64,000 nt of DNA from Adiantum capillus-veneris (GCA_014529385.2 CM043960.1:37712781-37776780); one strand, 5' to 3'; shown: positions 9,997 through 21,926, numbered from the stretch's first letter. A program made the numbers and translations. Notes: generated by a model not told the origin, from the sequence alone.

Positions 9997-12560
9997 CCAA
10001 CAAGAGATCAAGAAACCAAAGGCAAAGCTACAAAAAGCACAAGAGGCTAGCAAAGGAAGTAGATAGAATTGGAAAAAAGAGTAGGAAGAGAAACCCATGG
10101 GGGACTCTAAATACGTACAATTTATGGATTGTCCAGAGGAGCCCTTGGGTGCAACAACGTGCATCAACTTCATTGCCCAAGATCACTCCCCTTGATGCTT
10201 AAGCTCAACCCTCTGCAACATAAGAAAGCCTAAGTGTTGAAGCAAATAGAACCAGAGGAAGATTAGGTAGAGAAACCCATGGGGGACTCTAAATCCATAC
10301 AATTTATGCATTGTCTAGAGGAGCTCTTGGGTGCAACAACCTCATTGCCCAAGATCACTCTCCTTGATTTTGAAGCTCAACCCTCCGTAGCATAAGAAAT
10401 CCTAAGTGTTGAAGAAGAAAAGGAACTCAAAGGAAAACATCACGAAAGAGATAGAGAAGATATGGGTCCTATTTATACGTTTTGCCTTTGGGGATCTAAC
10501 TATCCCTACCCATGTAAAGTATTGAACTACCAGGTTGCTTGTTTTCAATCTGCTCACTTCATAAGATCCTTTTCCCACCATCTACATTCCTCCTCCCCTT
10601 TCTTTATATCCAAAGTTTTAGAAAAATTTTGAGTGAAGAAAACATCATCTTTTCCTCTTGCCTTTATTATTGTCAAGTTCCTTCTTGACATCCACTTTTT
10701 GAACTACAAGATTTGGTTTGAATTTGGAAGACTCATAGCAATTAGTAGAAAATATGAAAGGCAATCAAGAGGCCATTGCCTCAAAATATACCTTTGCACT
10801 AGCCAATCAATTAATCATCGAGCACCTCCAAGTAGATCATGGCATTGACAATTTGTCAAATCATCAGGAAGATAAAGGCGATAAGGAGGACAAAGATGAC
10901 AAAGGGGATGGCACCATTGATTTGGAACCAGATTCATTCCGTCAAAAAGACGACGACGATGGCAATGATGATGGTGATAATCAGATCAACAAAGAGTAGC
11001 TGCAATTGAGCAAAATAAAACAACACAAGAAGCATAAAGAGATTTCTCTTCAAAACCAATCAAAACAACAAGATCAGACTCAAAAGTAGCTAAATAATTA
11101 GCAATAGAACCAATGAGAATTAGAAAAGATGGACAAGGATAAAGCCATTAAGATTGATAAAGAACCAGATACCAAGTCCAATTTAGTAGTTTCATACTAA
11201 TTTTTAAGTTTGAATGCTCGATTGAGGAAGGAAAAGAGACTCCAAATTTAGGCTTATCTCAACACTGATGATGCATATATTGATCTGGAGAGATTCAAAA
11301 TGTTATTTGTGGGAGCCAAACAGATGGTAGTACAATGGAAGGCTCGAAAGTTTTCATGATCAACAAGAATGCCAGCTCCCTCCTCAGTCAAATGCTATAT
11401 AGGTTCTAAAGAGAGCACCATGATATGTATTGAGGAATGCAGATGTGGATGGTTGTCCACAAATTAGAAAGCTAACCATAGTAAATATGCAAATCCTAGG
11501 ACTATAGTTGCAGTTCCTATTGGGAAATATACCAACTTACAAATGTTTAAAGGCAATAAGAGATCAAATAAATTATACTCTTCACTAGATGCAGATTGCA
11601 AGGAGAATTTTGGATCACATAGTATCTGCCTTATCGGAGAACAGAGGCTCAAGAAGTAAAGGGAAAACCACAAGGATCACACTTAGAGAGCAAGAATAGT
11701 CACAAGGAAGATTCTTGCTTTCAAGATTCCTGAGAAAGATTTTCCAAATAAAGTCAAACATGAGCCATAATTTGGAGAAACTGCTAAAATAGTATTTGAA
11801 GCCAAGCTCATAATCAACTAACCAAATCTAGCTGGCTAGATGACTACTACTACCATTTGTCAAAAGCTATCCAAGATTAGATCGAGGCAAGAAGACCATC
11901 TATGATCAATACGCGCTGAAATATTATCAGTTGACACCTTATGAATAGGAGATGCTTACCTCCAGGAAAGAGGAATTTGAGCAAAGAGGTGATCTATGGA
12001 TTGATTATGAAAAATAATGCAACATCAAAGCCTCTTTAGAACTAGATGGTGGTTTGAAACTCTAGGTCAATCGACAAACATGTAGACCACCATTACTCTT
12101 CCTTCAAAATTGCCCCGGTGGTCCTAAGTGTGTTTGCACACATCACTACCATAATATGGTAATAGGAAGTGATCTCTTCATTGCAATTATATGTGCTCTC
12201 TTCAGTGGGTGCACATGCTTATTAGTTTAAATGCTACTTGCTTTTGTTTCTTGTTCATGGGAAGAATATTCCAATTGGAAACATATTCAAGCAAGCATCT
12301 TGCTTATTAGGTTGACTCAATCCGGTAAAGTATATATTGCTTTACCAAGTTGATGAACTCCTTTACAAGTTCAACTTTAAGATAATATGATAGATATACT
12401 AAGTGGTATTCTTGAACTTTTGTGTCAATCTCACAAAGAACGTGCAAAATTAAAATGTGTTTATGTACAACTGTAAAATAGTAACTTCTTGAAAAAAGGT
12501 CAACCAAGCTTGACCAATTATACACTGTCTCAAATATGAGAAAATAACTCTATCATTATC
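9997..12560 (+). pseudogene. Decayed coding region, right part, with tandem duplication
   Basis: Continuation of the sequence at 1-2099. The frame KTYQQEIKKPKAK spans the repaired junction. Further right are plus-strand ORF pieces: an acidic Asp/Lys/Gly-rich one at 10754-10999, and readable phrases at about 11215-11350 (RLRKEK, YLNTDD) and 11490-11650. Stops occur every few dozen codons. The protein family is not recognised. A further decayed, AT-rich stretch runs to 12560 with nothing identifiable. Confidence 0.4.
10089..10425 (+). repeat. Tandem duplication, two units of about 160-180 bp
   Basis: The unit beginning GAGAAACCCATGGGGGACTC occurs at about 10089 and again at about 10269, with the second copy missing a short internal stretch. 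The units differ at many bases, so the duplication is old. Confidence 0.85.
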
Positions 12561-13067
12561 TTTGTCATATGACACTAATCTACAACAAGCTTAATCCATC
12601 AATTGACAATCGCTCTCAAAAGTTTAAGAAGTGCCAAAAAGAGATGTAAGCCTATCGTATTTCATAGAATATTAGTGGTATTAGTGAGTTTACAGAAATT
12701 CCACTACGAACTTGTGAGAGTGTTTCATCTATGTTTTAATGAGTTGAGATCATCTTAATATGAGGTTCCTGCCAAGAATTTATAAAAATCCACGAGAATG
12801 CAAGCAATGAAAAGGAAGAGTTTTCATGAATCTAAGTGAATGTGTCACAAAGTGATGACATGGAATGACCATTCGGACAACGATCTAATAAGATTGACAC
12901 TAACAAAAAATAAAGTAAATACAATGGAAGACAACACTTCCAAAACTCTTATATAAACATCACAAAATACAAAACAAAATGTCCATAAGTAGCATTTGAA
13001 ATTGTAAAGAGATTTACCAACAACTAGGACTTTAAAACCATGAACCAATCAAGAAAGAGGCCAAAAT
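12561..13067. other. Intergenic, nothing recognised
   Basis: AT-rich sequence on the 3' side of the hAT relic. It should contain that element's 3' terminal inverted repeat if one survives, but no convincing terminal repeat or 8-bp duplication was found by eye. Confidence 0.5.
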
Positions 13068-15213
13068 TTATGTTGTCATCAACATTCTATCTCTCCTTTC
13101 CTTCATGTTCCTCCAAGCCTCAAAGCATTCACTCCAAAGCACTTCTTGAGGAGTGTCCACCTTTGGGGTGTTTAAACCCACAAACATCATCAAGCTCAAG
13201 GTGTCTAGTGAAAGATGATTTTGAAACGTGTCCTTTATCTTATGCATCTTGGAAAAGCCCCTTTCACAAGAAACCAATGACAACGGCAAAAGCAATAATG
13301 CTCGCACATCTTCATAGCCCATCGAAATTATTTTTCCCATACATCCTGATTACTATATTCTTGCCAAGCACTATGCATACTTTTCCCCTTGAAACAATTT
13401 TTCATCCTTGTAACAAAAGATCTACGTTCGCCCATACATTCTACCTCACCACTGAGTGGCTTTGGTCCTTGTCCAAAGTGTTTACATAGAACTTGCAACC
13501 ATTCTTTAGAATATGCATCCAACTTCTTCAAATCATTATCATAATCCTTAGGAGAGAAATATTTTGATGCCACAAATACATCAAAATCATTCTTAAATTG
13601 GTTATACAATACATGTACTAGACTTTGAAGATAGCTTCAACAACTATAAATTATGCGTGTGTTCATACTATCAAATGTCTCACAAGGATCAACCACATCT
13701 CCTTCATACATAGGCCCCAAGTGCAAGTAATGGGTATGAACAACATTGACATTCTCCTTAAAAATCAACATTACCTTTTGAGCACTTACATTTTTAAAAA
13801 ATTCATCCGTATATCGTGTATCAATAACAAAAGTAGCTCCAAAGAATGCAAGACGAAGAGTCTCCACTACTAAATTAATGTGACTTCCAATGCTTGCAAT
13901 ATTGGGATGTTCCTCTTGAAAATTGCATTCAATACATTTATCTCACCAAGGACATCGACAAAGAAGTGAAACAAAAATTGAACCTCGTAGTTTGTCAAAT
14001 AACCATACAAAGTTGGATCTTTACTTCCTTAATAATGCAGGCATAACTCTCACAATGATCACCATAACTTGTCCCCTAAAAAACCAGCAAACATCATGCA
14101 TTCTTTGCACTCTCAGTTTTCCTCTTCTTCCAATGCCAAAAGCTCTTACAACTTCACCCAAAAATGCATGCCTCTTAGAAGATCCATAGGTCCATTCATA
14201 GACCTTTGTTGTAAGCTTATCAACATATTTGAACTCTTTGTATGTTTTAAATGCATCCCCAATAGCAAGCACTTAATGATGGGCTATACAATGAAAGCTA
14301 ATAAGGTGTGGCACCTTTTCTTTCAACCTAGAAACTAGTCCTTATGAAAATTCCAATCAACTTTTCCATTGATAAATACACATTTTTTAAACGCAGAAGC
14401 ACTTTTAGGATGTAAAAGATCAACAAATTTTGTACATACTTCAGCATTTCCTACATTCTCAATATATGTCACATAAAGAATCATTTACTGTGTAGTACTT
14501 ATATCAGTGTTCTCATCAACTTGTAATGCAAACCATGGACTTTTGGATATATCACATTTAAGCTTCTCCTAGAAAACATGGTCAACTGCATTTCCAAATT
14601 CTTTCTCAACATTTTTACATATGTATGAAGAGTACTCATTCACAATGGGCATATTTTGTGTGCCCATAAACCTATGAAAGTTGCATAGCTTGGCATACTC
14701 TTTTATATGCACACACCTCTTCATGACATACCAACAAATTTGCATATATGTCACAATTCTCTTTTTCTGGGCATCATGCATTTCCTCTACATGTTTGGGC
14801 ATTGGAACCATGCTTTTATTTTCATGTTCGTTCCACGTAGATTTTGAATTCTCATGGACACGCAAGGCAACCTTTTGTAAGGACTTCGACCCTTCTACAT
14901 CCGCAAATGGTGTTGAATTATTTGCAAAAGTACACCATTTGCACTTGGCACCCTCATTCCCACTATTGTCAATCACGCAATAAACCGTAGGTGATCAATT
15001 TTTCAAGAATCTAAGAACACTCTATGGTGTTTCTTTTTCTTCGAAACGTGCGGTTGCGTAATTGAGGTTTGGATCTTCCAAATTGACACCTTGTGTCTCT
15101 TTGAACAATGCATGTAGCCCCATAGAGTCCTTTAGAGTCTTTTGCTTCTTGGTCTTCTTCAAAGGATGAGAAGTACCTAATACAGAAGTGACACCACTAT
15201 TTGTAAATGACAT
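13068..15213 (-). pseudogene. hAT-superfamily transposase-like pseudogene
   Basis: Minus-strand fragments line up in one protein order. The N-terminus starts with an ATG at 15213. A Cys-bearing segment follows (CKWCTF, about 14930), then a DEST-like stretch reading VDENTDIS (about 14500), then a long middle region (13637-14272). The C-terminus (13068-13340) has the hAT dimerisation motif LPLSLVSCERGFSKMHKIKD. This layout matches hAT-derived proteins of the ZNF862/KIAA1586 kind (TTF-like finger, DUF4371, C-terminal dimerisation). Stops after ATARFEEKETP, near 14980, near 14490 and at other points, plus frame changes, make it non-functional. It would be a cut-and-paste transposase or a domesticated derivative. 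Terminal inverted repeats were not found. Confidence 0.78.
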
Positions 15214-15677
15214 CTTAAAATCCTAATCATTCACAAAAAGAAAATCAACAACTTAACACTTCACAATTTACATTCATTGAAGCGAAATACAGCCCAAAAT
15301 TCAAAATAACATAGTACCTGTGGTTGGTAAGTGGTAGTGCAGCGAGTAAAGTAATGCAAGATGTAATGCCGAGTGAAGCCTCAAGCAAGCACCTCTTGAA
15401 GTAAGTACCAAGCTCAAGATGCTTGTGCAAATTATCCTTCTATCTACTACCTAAAACCGCCCATTTCAATAACTCAAGGGTGAAAGTCCAGATTCCATAA
15501 CAAGTTTAATATGCATACAGAGCTTTGAATAGTTTCAAGTCAAAAGAAAATCTTACTCAAGAAGAGGTATATTGAGGCTTCAATAACCCTCGCGAATCTT
15601 CCTCTTTCCTTGTTCATGAATCGAACTCGGAGTCTTGCAATCTACATACACAATCCTGGAAAAAAGGAACTATAATC
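15214..15677. other. Spacer between hAT relic and element 2
   Basis: Presumed 5' flank of the hAT relic. No ORF or repeat of note. The last five bases, TAATC (15673-15677), are the left target duplication of element 2. Confidence 0.6.
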
Positions 15678-16353
15678 TGTTGTGAAAAGAGGGGGAGATC
15701 GACCGCTTAAATTATTCAACACAAGCTCCCAAGCATCACCATCAACCTGTCCACCTCTTCTTCCAATTTCCAAGCACACACACACACACCTAGACTATCA
15801 CACACACACACACACACACATTAAACATAAAAATTGACATAGACATGCTTGTAAGAGAGTGTAAGAGATGGAGACTAGATTAGAGAGTACACAGCAAATA
15901 ACCATAGCATAAGAGAGTAGAGAAGAGAATCTGCAAGAGAAAGGCCTAAATCTAGCCCCAAACTCCACAGCACCTTTCTTGTGGAGTTGGTATTTAATAT
16001 ATTATTTTTGAGTTTAAGGTGCCAAAAATTGAGGCCCCTCTTTTTACAACTACTTTACTTTTGCAAATGAGTGAAGCTCATTAGTTCTTGCATGACCCAT
16101 AAGGGGAGTTCCCACTACAACTATTTACAAAACCATAGTGGCTTATTGAAATGATGTTCTAAGATACTGTGCAAATATAAAATGGCCAAGAGTAATTGTC
16201 GTCGCCTCTTCATCAACTCCTCGCATTCCACTCTACAAAATCATCATCAACTCAATTAGTAAAATAAATAGACAGCACATAATTAACCATTATGCCCAGC
16301 TATCCCAATTGCAGCTAACCACTACAACAGGAGGGTGCCCCAGTCTCGTAACA
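15678..16353 (-). repeat. Element 2, 3' LTR
   Basis: Direct repeat of 21928-22594; starts TGTTGTGA and ends CGTAACA in plus orientation. CA-rich tracts near 15780-15825 are longer than in the partner LTR. Confidence 0.93.
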
Positions 16354-16401
16354 TCCCTCCCACCAGGGATAGCAATTGTCCTCAATTGCTCAATAGAGAA
16401 A

Positions 16402-17085
16402 TCAACTGGACCGTGAGTGATGGAAAGTGTGGAGAAGGTCGGGAAAGTTGCGAAAAAACGTTTTAGGCATCCATTTGGCATCCTCTCTAGGGTGGCCCTT
16501 GAAAGTCAAAATGTAACGGTTATAAACCATTCCAGTGCGTGTAGTAGTGGTCTCATGGTCAACTATTTTATCAGGGATGAGTTGCTCTTCTTGGTCTACA
16601 AGTGAAGGTGGGTCTTCATAAATGTGGTGTGTAGGTAGGAGTCCTCGGAATGGGCGTAAAAGACTAATGTGAAAGGCATTGTGAATGTGCCAATGTGTAG
16701 GTAGTTCTAGACGAAAAGAAACATCATTAATGACAACTGAAATTTTGAAAGGTCCATAAAAACGAGGAGCAAGCTTAACAAAGACATTAGTATCAACACT
16801 TTTGATCCTTCGTTTTTCGATGCGAAGTAGAACATGATCACCTTCTTTGAATTGGTGTGCCTTGCGGTGCTTGTTAGCATGATTGGTGTAAAGTTCTTGT
16901 GAGTGTTTAATGGCAGAATGCACACTTGCATAAATATCATCAAAGTCACTAGTAGTGAAATCATCAGCGGCAGACACAACATTAGAAAGACGTGAAGCAG
17001 GAGTAGGAAGTGAGTAGCCATAGAAAATTTCAAATGGAGACTTACCCGTGGCAGTGTGAGTGGTATTGTTGTAGGCAAATTGCAA
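16402..17085 (-). CDS. Element 2, integrase C-terminus and chromodomain-like region
   Basis: About 227 codons on the minus strand. It starts in the integrase core downstream of the catalytic region (QFAYNNTTHTATGKSPFEI, the GKSPFE stretch of gypsy integrases), continues through the C-terminal GPFKI...LP.HWHIHNAFHISLL block, and ends with a chromodomain-like segment (PDKIVDHE..., YILTFKGHPREDAKWM). Chromodomains at this position define chromoviruses and steer integration to heterochromatin. The frame ends in a normal stop shortly before the 3' LTR. The upstream integrase core at about 17090-17510 is frameshifted, so this is a fragment of the former polyprotein. Confidence 0.85.
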   Translation of the reverse strand: MQFAYNNTTHTATGKSPFEIFYGYSLPTPASRLSNVVSAADDFTTSDFDDIYASVHSAIKHSQELYTNHANKHRKAHQFKEGDHVLLRIEKRRIKSVDTNVFVKLAPRFYGPFKISVVINDVSFRLELPTHWHIHNAFHISLLRPFRGLLPTHHIYEDPPSLVDQEEQLIPDKIVDHETTTTRTGMVYNRYILTFKGHPREDAKWMPKTFFRNFPDLLHTFHHSRSS

Positions 17086-17513
17086 AATATGAAGGTAATC
17101 ATCTCATTTCTTAGGTTGAGAAGAAACATAAGCCTTTAACAAGTCAATAATAGTGCGGTTGGTGACTTCTGTTTGACCATTAGATTCACGATGAAATGCA
17201 GAAGTGAAGTCAAGTGTAGTGCAAGATTTTCAAACACAGTAGTCCAAAAGGCACTACAAAATTTTGAATCTCGATAATCACTTTAGGCAAACCATGATGT
17301 GGGAAAACAGTCTTAAGAAACAAAAGTGCAGCTTGATGTGCTGTGAGTGTTTTCTTACACGGAACAAAGTACACTTGTTTAGAGAAACGATCAATAATAG
17401 TCTATATCATGTCATGTTTGTGCGTTGTGAGTGGGAAACCAGTAACAAAATCCATTGAAATATGTTCCCAAGGTCTTTTAGGAATGGGGAGAGGGTGTAA
17501 AAGTCCCAATTTC

Positions 17514-18350
17514 TTACTTGCTTTGATTTTTTTGACAAATAAAATAAGTTGACACATACTGTTTAACATCCATTCTCATAGTAGGCCAATAGAAATCACG
17601 ACATAAATTTTGAAAAGTTGCAGCAAATCCTCTATGTCCAGCATAGGGTGGTTTGTGCAATTCTTCAATAGTTAATGTACGAAAAGGTTTAGTCACACAC
17701 AATTTTTGTTTGAAATAAAGGAAGTTTTCTTGAATAGTGTATTCGGGAAATGTGTGTACATAATTATCAAGCATGTGCAACCATGTCGTTTTGAAGTCAT
17801 CATCATGTGCATAAGTGTCAGGCATAGTGTCAAATGAAGTTCCCGTAATGGTTGATAGATGATTAAGTGAGGGTCTTCTACTCAAAGCATTAGCTACAAC
17901 ATTTTCTTTACCAGGTTGGTATTGAATATTGGGTTGAAAACTTTGAATAAAAGCGGCCCACTTAATATGTCTATCATCTATTAAGGGCTGAGAAAGTAAA
18001 TATTTGATACTTGGTTGATCAGTTTTAATGATCAAGTCAATACCCATTACATAGTGTTTCCAAATTTTCAATGCATGTACCACAGCAGTCAACTCTTTAT
18101 CATAAGTACTGAACTTTGTTTCAGACGGTTTGAATTTACGACTTTCGAAAGCAATTTGATGGTTATCTTGCATAAGGACTGCACCGATACCTTTTCCACT
18201 AGCATCAGTGACTACCACAAAGAATGGTCTTTCAAAATCAGGCAATTGCAATACAGGTGCATTAGTCAAAGCATGTTTAAGTACATTAAATGAGCTTTCT
18301 TGCAAATCAGTCCATTCATAAGGCGTGTTTTTCTTCAATAAGAGAGTCAA
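17514..18350 (-). CDS. Element 2, RNase H and integrase N-terminal domain
   Basis: About 278 codons on the minus strand, a segment of the former Pol polyprotein. RNase H is recognisable by [16 protein letters not shown] (catalytic Asp), [17 protein letters not shown] and the terminal [11 protein letters not shown]. The integrase zinc-binding domain follows: [11 protein letters not shown] supplies the two His. The expected Cys pair is reduced to one, because the position before FICQ reads STYFICQ with Tyr replacing a Cys. The frame is lost at 17514. A frame change at 18350 separates it from RT. Confidence 0.87.
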   Translation of the reverse strand: MTLLLKKNTPYEWTDLQESSFNVLKHALTNAPVLQLPDFERPFFVVVTDASGKGIGAVLMQDNHQIAFESRKFKPSETKFSTYDKELTAVVHALKIWKHYVMGIDLIIKTDQPSIKYLLSQPLIDDRHIKWAAFIQSFQPNIQYQPGKENVVANALSRRPSLNHLSTITGTSFDTMPDTYAHDDDFKTTWLHMLDNYVHTFPEYTIQENFLYFKQKLCVTKPFRTLTIEELHKPPYAGHRGFAATFQNLCRDFYWPTMRMDVKQYVSTYFICQKNQSK

Positions 18351-19153
18351 ATAATGTGCTTTGTAAGCAAAATTACGAACAAATTTCCTGTAATAGCTAC
18401 AAAGACAATAAAAGATCGTAGCTCATGCAAGTTTTTGGGTCTAGACCATGATTGAATGGCTTCAATTTTCTTTGGATCGACATGTATTCCCTTACCCGAT
18501 ACAATGTGTCCCAAATATTCAATTTCAGATTGGAAAAATGAACTCTTTTCAGGATTCAAATACAAGTGATTTTGTGCAAGCAAATCAAATACACGTGTTA
18601 AATGTTGCTTATGCTCTTTTTCAGATTTACTGAATACCAAAATGTCATCAAAAAATACAATCACAAAATCTTGATGGTCAATGAAAATTCGATTCATCAT
18701 GCGTGTGAATGTAGCTGGTGCATTTGTCAAACCAAATGACATGACAAGAAATTCATAGTTTCTAGTTTGTGTTCTGAAGTAGACATCATGTTCAAACATT
18801 TTGACTTGGTGATATCCTGATTTAAAGTCAATTTTGCTAAAGATGTGTGCCCCTTTCAGTTTGTCTAGTAGATCATCCACTCTAGGAATAGGAAACCTAT
18901 TCTTAATGGTGATCTTGTTTAAAGCCCTATAGTCGATACACATACGAAAGGTTCCATTTTTCTTCTTGACAAGAAGTATTGGAGCTCCGTATGGTGAACT
19001 ACTAGGTCGGATTAGGCCTCGGTCAAGTAAATCAGTGATTTGAGTTTGTATTTCCCTGTGTGCGGTAGGATTTACACGATAAGGTGCTCTACAAGGAGGT
19101 TCACTACCTGGTATGATGTCAATTTTGTGGTCTTCTGGGCGTGATGGTGGAAT
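18347..19153 (-). CDS. Element 2, reverse transcriptase
   Basis: RNA-dependent DNA polymerase segment. The open frame continues from just after a TGA at 19154-19156 and includes SRPEDHKID, LIRPSSSPYGAPILLVKKK, MCIDYRALNKITIKNRFP, SFGLTNAPATF and the catalytic FFDDILVFS. It is in the same frame as the upstream Gag-protease ORF, with only that TGA between them. The C-terminus (IVFVAITGNLF) is out of frame compared with the usual RSF-GL-YYR-F motif, marking a frameshift near 18400. Confidence 0.9.
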   Translation of the reverse strand: MPPSRPEDHKIDIIPGSEPPCRAPYRVNPTAHREIQTQITDLLDRGLIRPSSSPYGAPILLVKKKNGTFRMCIDYRALNKITIKNRFPIPRVDDLLDKLKGAHIFSKIDFKSGYHQVKMFEHDVYFRTQTRNYEFLVMSFGLTNAPATFTRMMNRIFIDHQDFVIVFFDDILVFSKSEKEHKQHLTRVFDLLAQNHLYLNPEKSSFFQSEIEYLGHIVSGKGIHVDPKKIEAIQSWSRPKNLHELRSFIVFVAITGNLFVILLTKHII

Positions 19154-20337
19154 TCAAGGTGGCAGATCATGCATGAAACAATCTTTAAATTGTGAGAGAA
19201 ATTCATCATGGGTAGAGTTATGTGAAGTTTTCGTTTCAGCAGAAATTTGATTTACCAAGACTAGGTATGTTTTCCCCTGTTTTCGAATTGCTCGTTTGGC
19301 TTGAGTGTGAGAGAGGAGTGGAAATTTTTTATGTGCCAGTGTTGCTTGGATGGAGAAATTTTTATTATTATGAGTGAGAGACATTGTACGTGTTTTATAA
19401 TTAATCAACGGGTCAAATTCATGACGAAATGGCATTCCCAAAATCATGTCAAGACCATGTAATGGTGCTACCAAAAATGTACGTGCTTGTGTGAATTCAC
19501 CAATGCAAACTTCAACAGTGACTTGAGTTTTACAATTAAAACGTTGATTATTAAAAACAGTTTTGACCTTGTGAGGTGATGAAATTTCAGAGAGTGATAG
19601 TTGCTGTGCCAATCGTGTGGAAATGAAATCATGGCTACTACCATCATCTAGCAGAATGTTGACATTTTCTCCCTTAACAGTGCCTTGCACTTTAAACAAA
19701 GTGTGAGGAGATATAGGAGTACTTGAGGATGGGTTGTCATCGTTATCATAATCAGGATCATATCCCTCACCGTAGTTAACTTCCACTTCGTTGTCGTCGG
19801 GTATAGCATCTTCGATGAGGTTAAGATTAGCTCCGTTGGGGCGGTTGTTGTTGAAGGGTTTCTGATTTGAATTCCTGTTGACTCCATTTGAATGGCCATT
19901 GGATTGACCATTGCCCTTAGCATGACCATTTGGGCACTTATCTGCATAGTGACCATACTGAAAGCATTTAAAACACTTCACCTTTTTGTTACCATTAGAA
20001 TTTGGAGGAGAACGCTGGTTGGAAGGATGTTGGTTGCCTCGTTGCTGAGTGTTATTGTTGTTGTTGCTCGTATGAGGTTGAGCAGTTGTAGGAGGATTGT
20101 CAAATCTTCGTCTTTTGAAAAAAGTACGGCTTTGGTGTTTGCTTCTGTCAAAGTTAGGAGAGAAAGGAGGTCTCTTGTTGCGGTTAGTGTTAGCAGGTTG
20201 ATCAGTGTGAGAGGAATGTCCACCTTTCTTCTTTTCTGCGTTGAGAGCCAAATTAATGGCCTTTGACAGAGAATCTGGTTCGAACATATCTACCTCAACA
20301 TTAATTTGTAGTGCCAAGCCTGATATGTACTTTCGCT
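19154..20337 (-). CDS. Element 2, Gag C-terminus and protease
   Basis: About 394 codons continuing Gag after a frameshift near 20340. It contains a His/Asn/Pro-rich linker, a zinc knuckle CFKCFQYGHYADKC (CX2CX4HX4C) at about 19930-19975, an acidic segment, then an aspartic protease of the retropepsin type. The protease active site reads LLDDGSSHDFIS, with Asp-Asp-Gly where Asp-Ser/Thr-Gly is normal, and the flap-side block GLDMILGM is present. It ends at a TGA (19154-19156) directly before the RT-coding frame. Cleavage of the polyprotein would be expected to fail with the altered active site. Confidence 0.87.
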
Positions 20338-20880
20338 TCAATTTCCTCGACTAACATGTTCAATAGCGTGCAATTGAATTAGACAATTCCAAAAACGGTC
20401 AATGTAACCATGTACATCTTCATTTCTACCCTGTCGAATTAAATCCCACTGACGTCGTGCTTTAGCTTTGTACTGTGTGGGCAAAAATTGGGGTAAAAAC
20501 ACTTTTTTAAATGCATTCCAGGTGCGTGGTCTTCTTCCATGTTGTTTGGTGGCGTTCCACCACAATGCAGCGCTGCTAGTGAGATGATTTGATGCACACT
20601 TTACCATTTCACGCTCGGGAAAGTCTTTATCATGAAAATAGTCATCTAGTTGACTAATCCATGCTATAACCGTGCTAGCATCTTTAGTGCAATCAAAATC
20701 CTTGAAAGTGAAGGCTTTTCTGCTAATTTTGTTTTTCTTGGGTGCCGGTGCAGATTCGGTGCTTGCAAAATGCAATAATTTATCTTCAAGTTCTTGCCTT
20801 CGCATGCGTTCATATGTAAGTGATTGTTGCAGATTTTGAAGTTGTTCCGCAATCGTGGGTGCCTGAGGAAGGTGTGCCAT
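20338..20880 (-). CDS. Element 2, Gag N-terminal part
   Basis: 180 codons starting at an ATG (20880) and ending at a TGA created by a frameshift. A coiled-coil-like N-terminus (QLQNLQQSLTYERMRRQELE) is followed by the gag core with AWISQLDDYF, LTSSAALWW and VHGYIDRFWNCL. The next Gag segment overlaps its end in the -1 frame. It would assemble the cytoplasmic particle. Confidence 0.88.
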   Translation of the reverse strand: MAHLPQAPTIAEQLQNLQQSLTYERMRRQELEDKLLHFASTESAPAPKKNKISRKAFTFKDFDCTKDASTVIAWISQLDDYFHDKDFPEREMVKCASNHLTSSAALWWNATKQHGRRPRTWNAFKKVFLPQFLPTQYKAKARRQWDLIRQGRNEDVHGYIDRFWNCLIQLHAIEHVSRGN

Positions 20881-21914
20881 GATTGCGTGCTTTTTTTTTT
20901 TAACAAATAATTTCTAAGAATAAGGCTTAAAAAGGTCTATTCATTGATATTTACAGGTACAATATGTGGAATAAAAGAGTAAAATAAATAACAGAAATGT
21001 AATGTACTTAGCTGAGAAAGAGCGGTGGCGTACAGTCCGGAATGGCGATGTGCTAGGAAATTGCCAGAGAAGTGGACGGTCCGACGGTGCATCACCGAGC
21101 CAGTTGAATTTTGTAGCGTCTAGTCTCCCTTACCCCAAAATATTTTTGTTGCAAAAATATTTGGCAACTGTGGAAATCTCCTGTGCCAATACCAACCCGT
21201 TGACTTGCAAGAGGGGAAAATCGAGCTTCTTGGACTTACCTCGGTGGTTGTCCTTCCATTTCTTGATGGCACTCTACGAGTTCGATACCTCTTGGGAAAC
21301 AGTGACCAAACGGGGAAGAGCCAATTGAGTTGGAAGACTGATTAAGTGGAGGCACTTGGTAGTGAACTTGAGCGGAATGGGGTGAATGGGAGTTAAGCAA
21401 GGTTTTTGTTAGGTTTTTTTTTAAATTTCCATTGGGCGGCCGGTCACTGTCTTTTAACTTGAGCCTCACCTTTTAACAAAAGGTGTGAAGGCATGCACAA
21501 TAGCGTAGTCGACAGTGAGCAGGCAGCCGAAAGTGACGTGACGAGATGAAGATGGAGATGTAGCGCCCTGTGTGGGCCGTTTCGGTCTCTGCAGAAGGAG
21601 GAGGTTATGCTCAGCAGCCCAGGGCGACCTCGTACGGATGCGGTTGCGGCCGATTTGGTGCAGTACAGAGCCTGCTCAGGAGGTCGTTCCCACTGTGAAC
21701 TTTCCGACAACTCAACCTTGAGTCGCTTGATTGGATACAAACTTTTCTCCCAAACTCCGCTCCCAGATTTTATCAAGGTCTTCTTGGCCTCTTCAACCCC
21801 TTCTCTCTTTTCTTCGACCTTCGAATCTCGGTTTTTTTTTTTGCAACCATAGCTTCTTGATTGATGAAATCGAGTCTTCTTGTCGCATAATTACTCCAAG
21901 TGAATGGAACCTTC
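20881..21914 (-). other. Element 2, untranslated leader
   Basis: About 1 kb between PBS and the Gag ATG. ORFs here are short and share nothing with known families. Long leaders of this kind normally hold dimerisation and packaging signals; none could be identified by eye. Confidence 0.65.
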
Positions 21915-21926
21915 GATCTGATACCA
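21915..21926 (-). promoter_or_regulatory. Primer binding site of element 2
   Basis: Minus strand reads TGGTATCAGATC, matching the first ten bases of the initiator-Met PBS and diverging in the last two, one base inside the 5' LTR. Confidence 0.88.

Noticed and set aside
13040-13489. 149-codon plus-strand ORF over the hAT relic
   Set aside because: Antisense shadow of the hAT C-terminal dimerisation region, with no motif of its own.
15773-15825. Telomere-like or CRISPR-like spacing in CA tracts and LTR repeats
   Set aside because: Simple CA microsatellite inside an LTR; no regular spacers.
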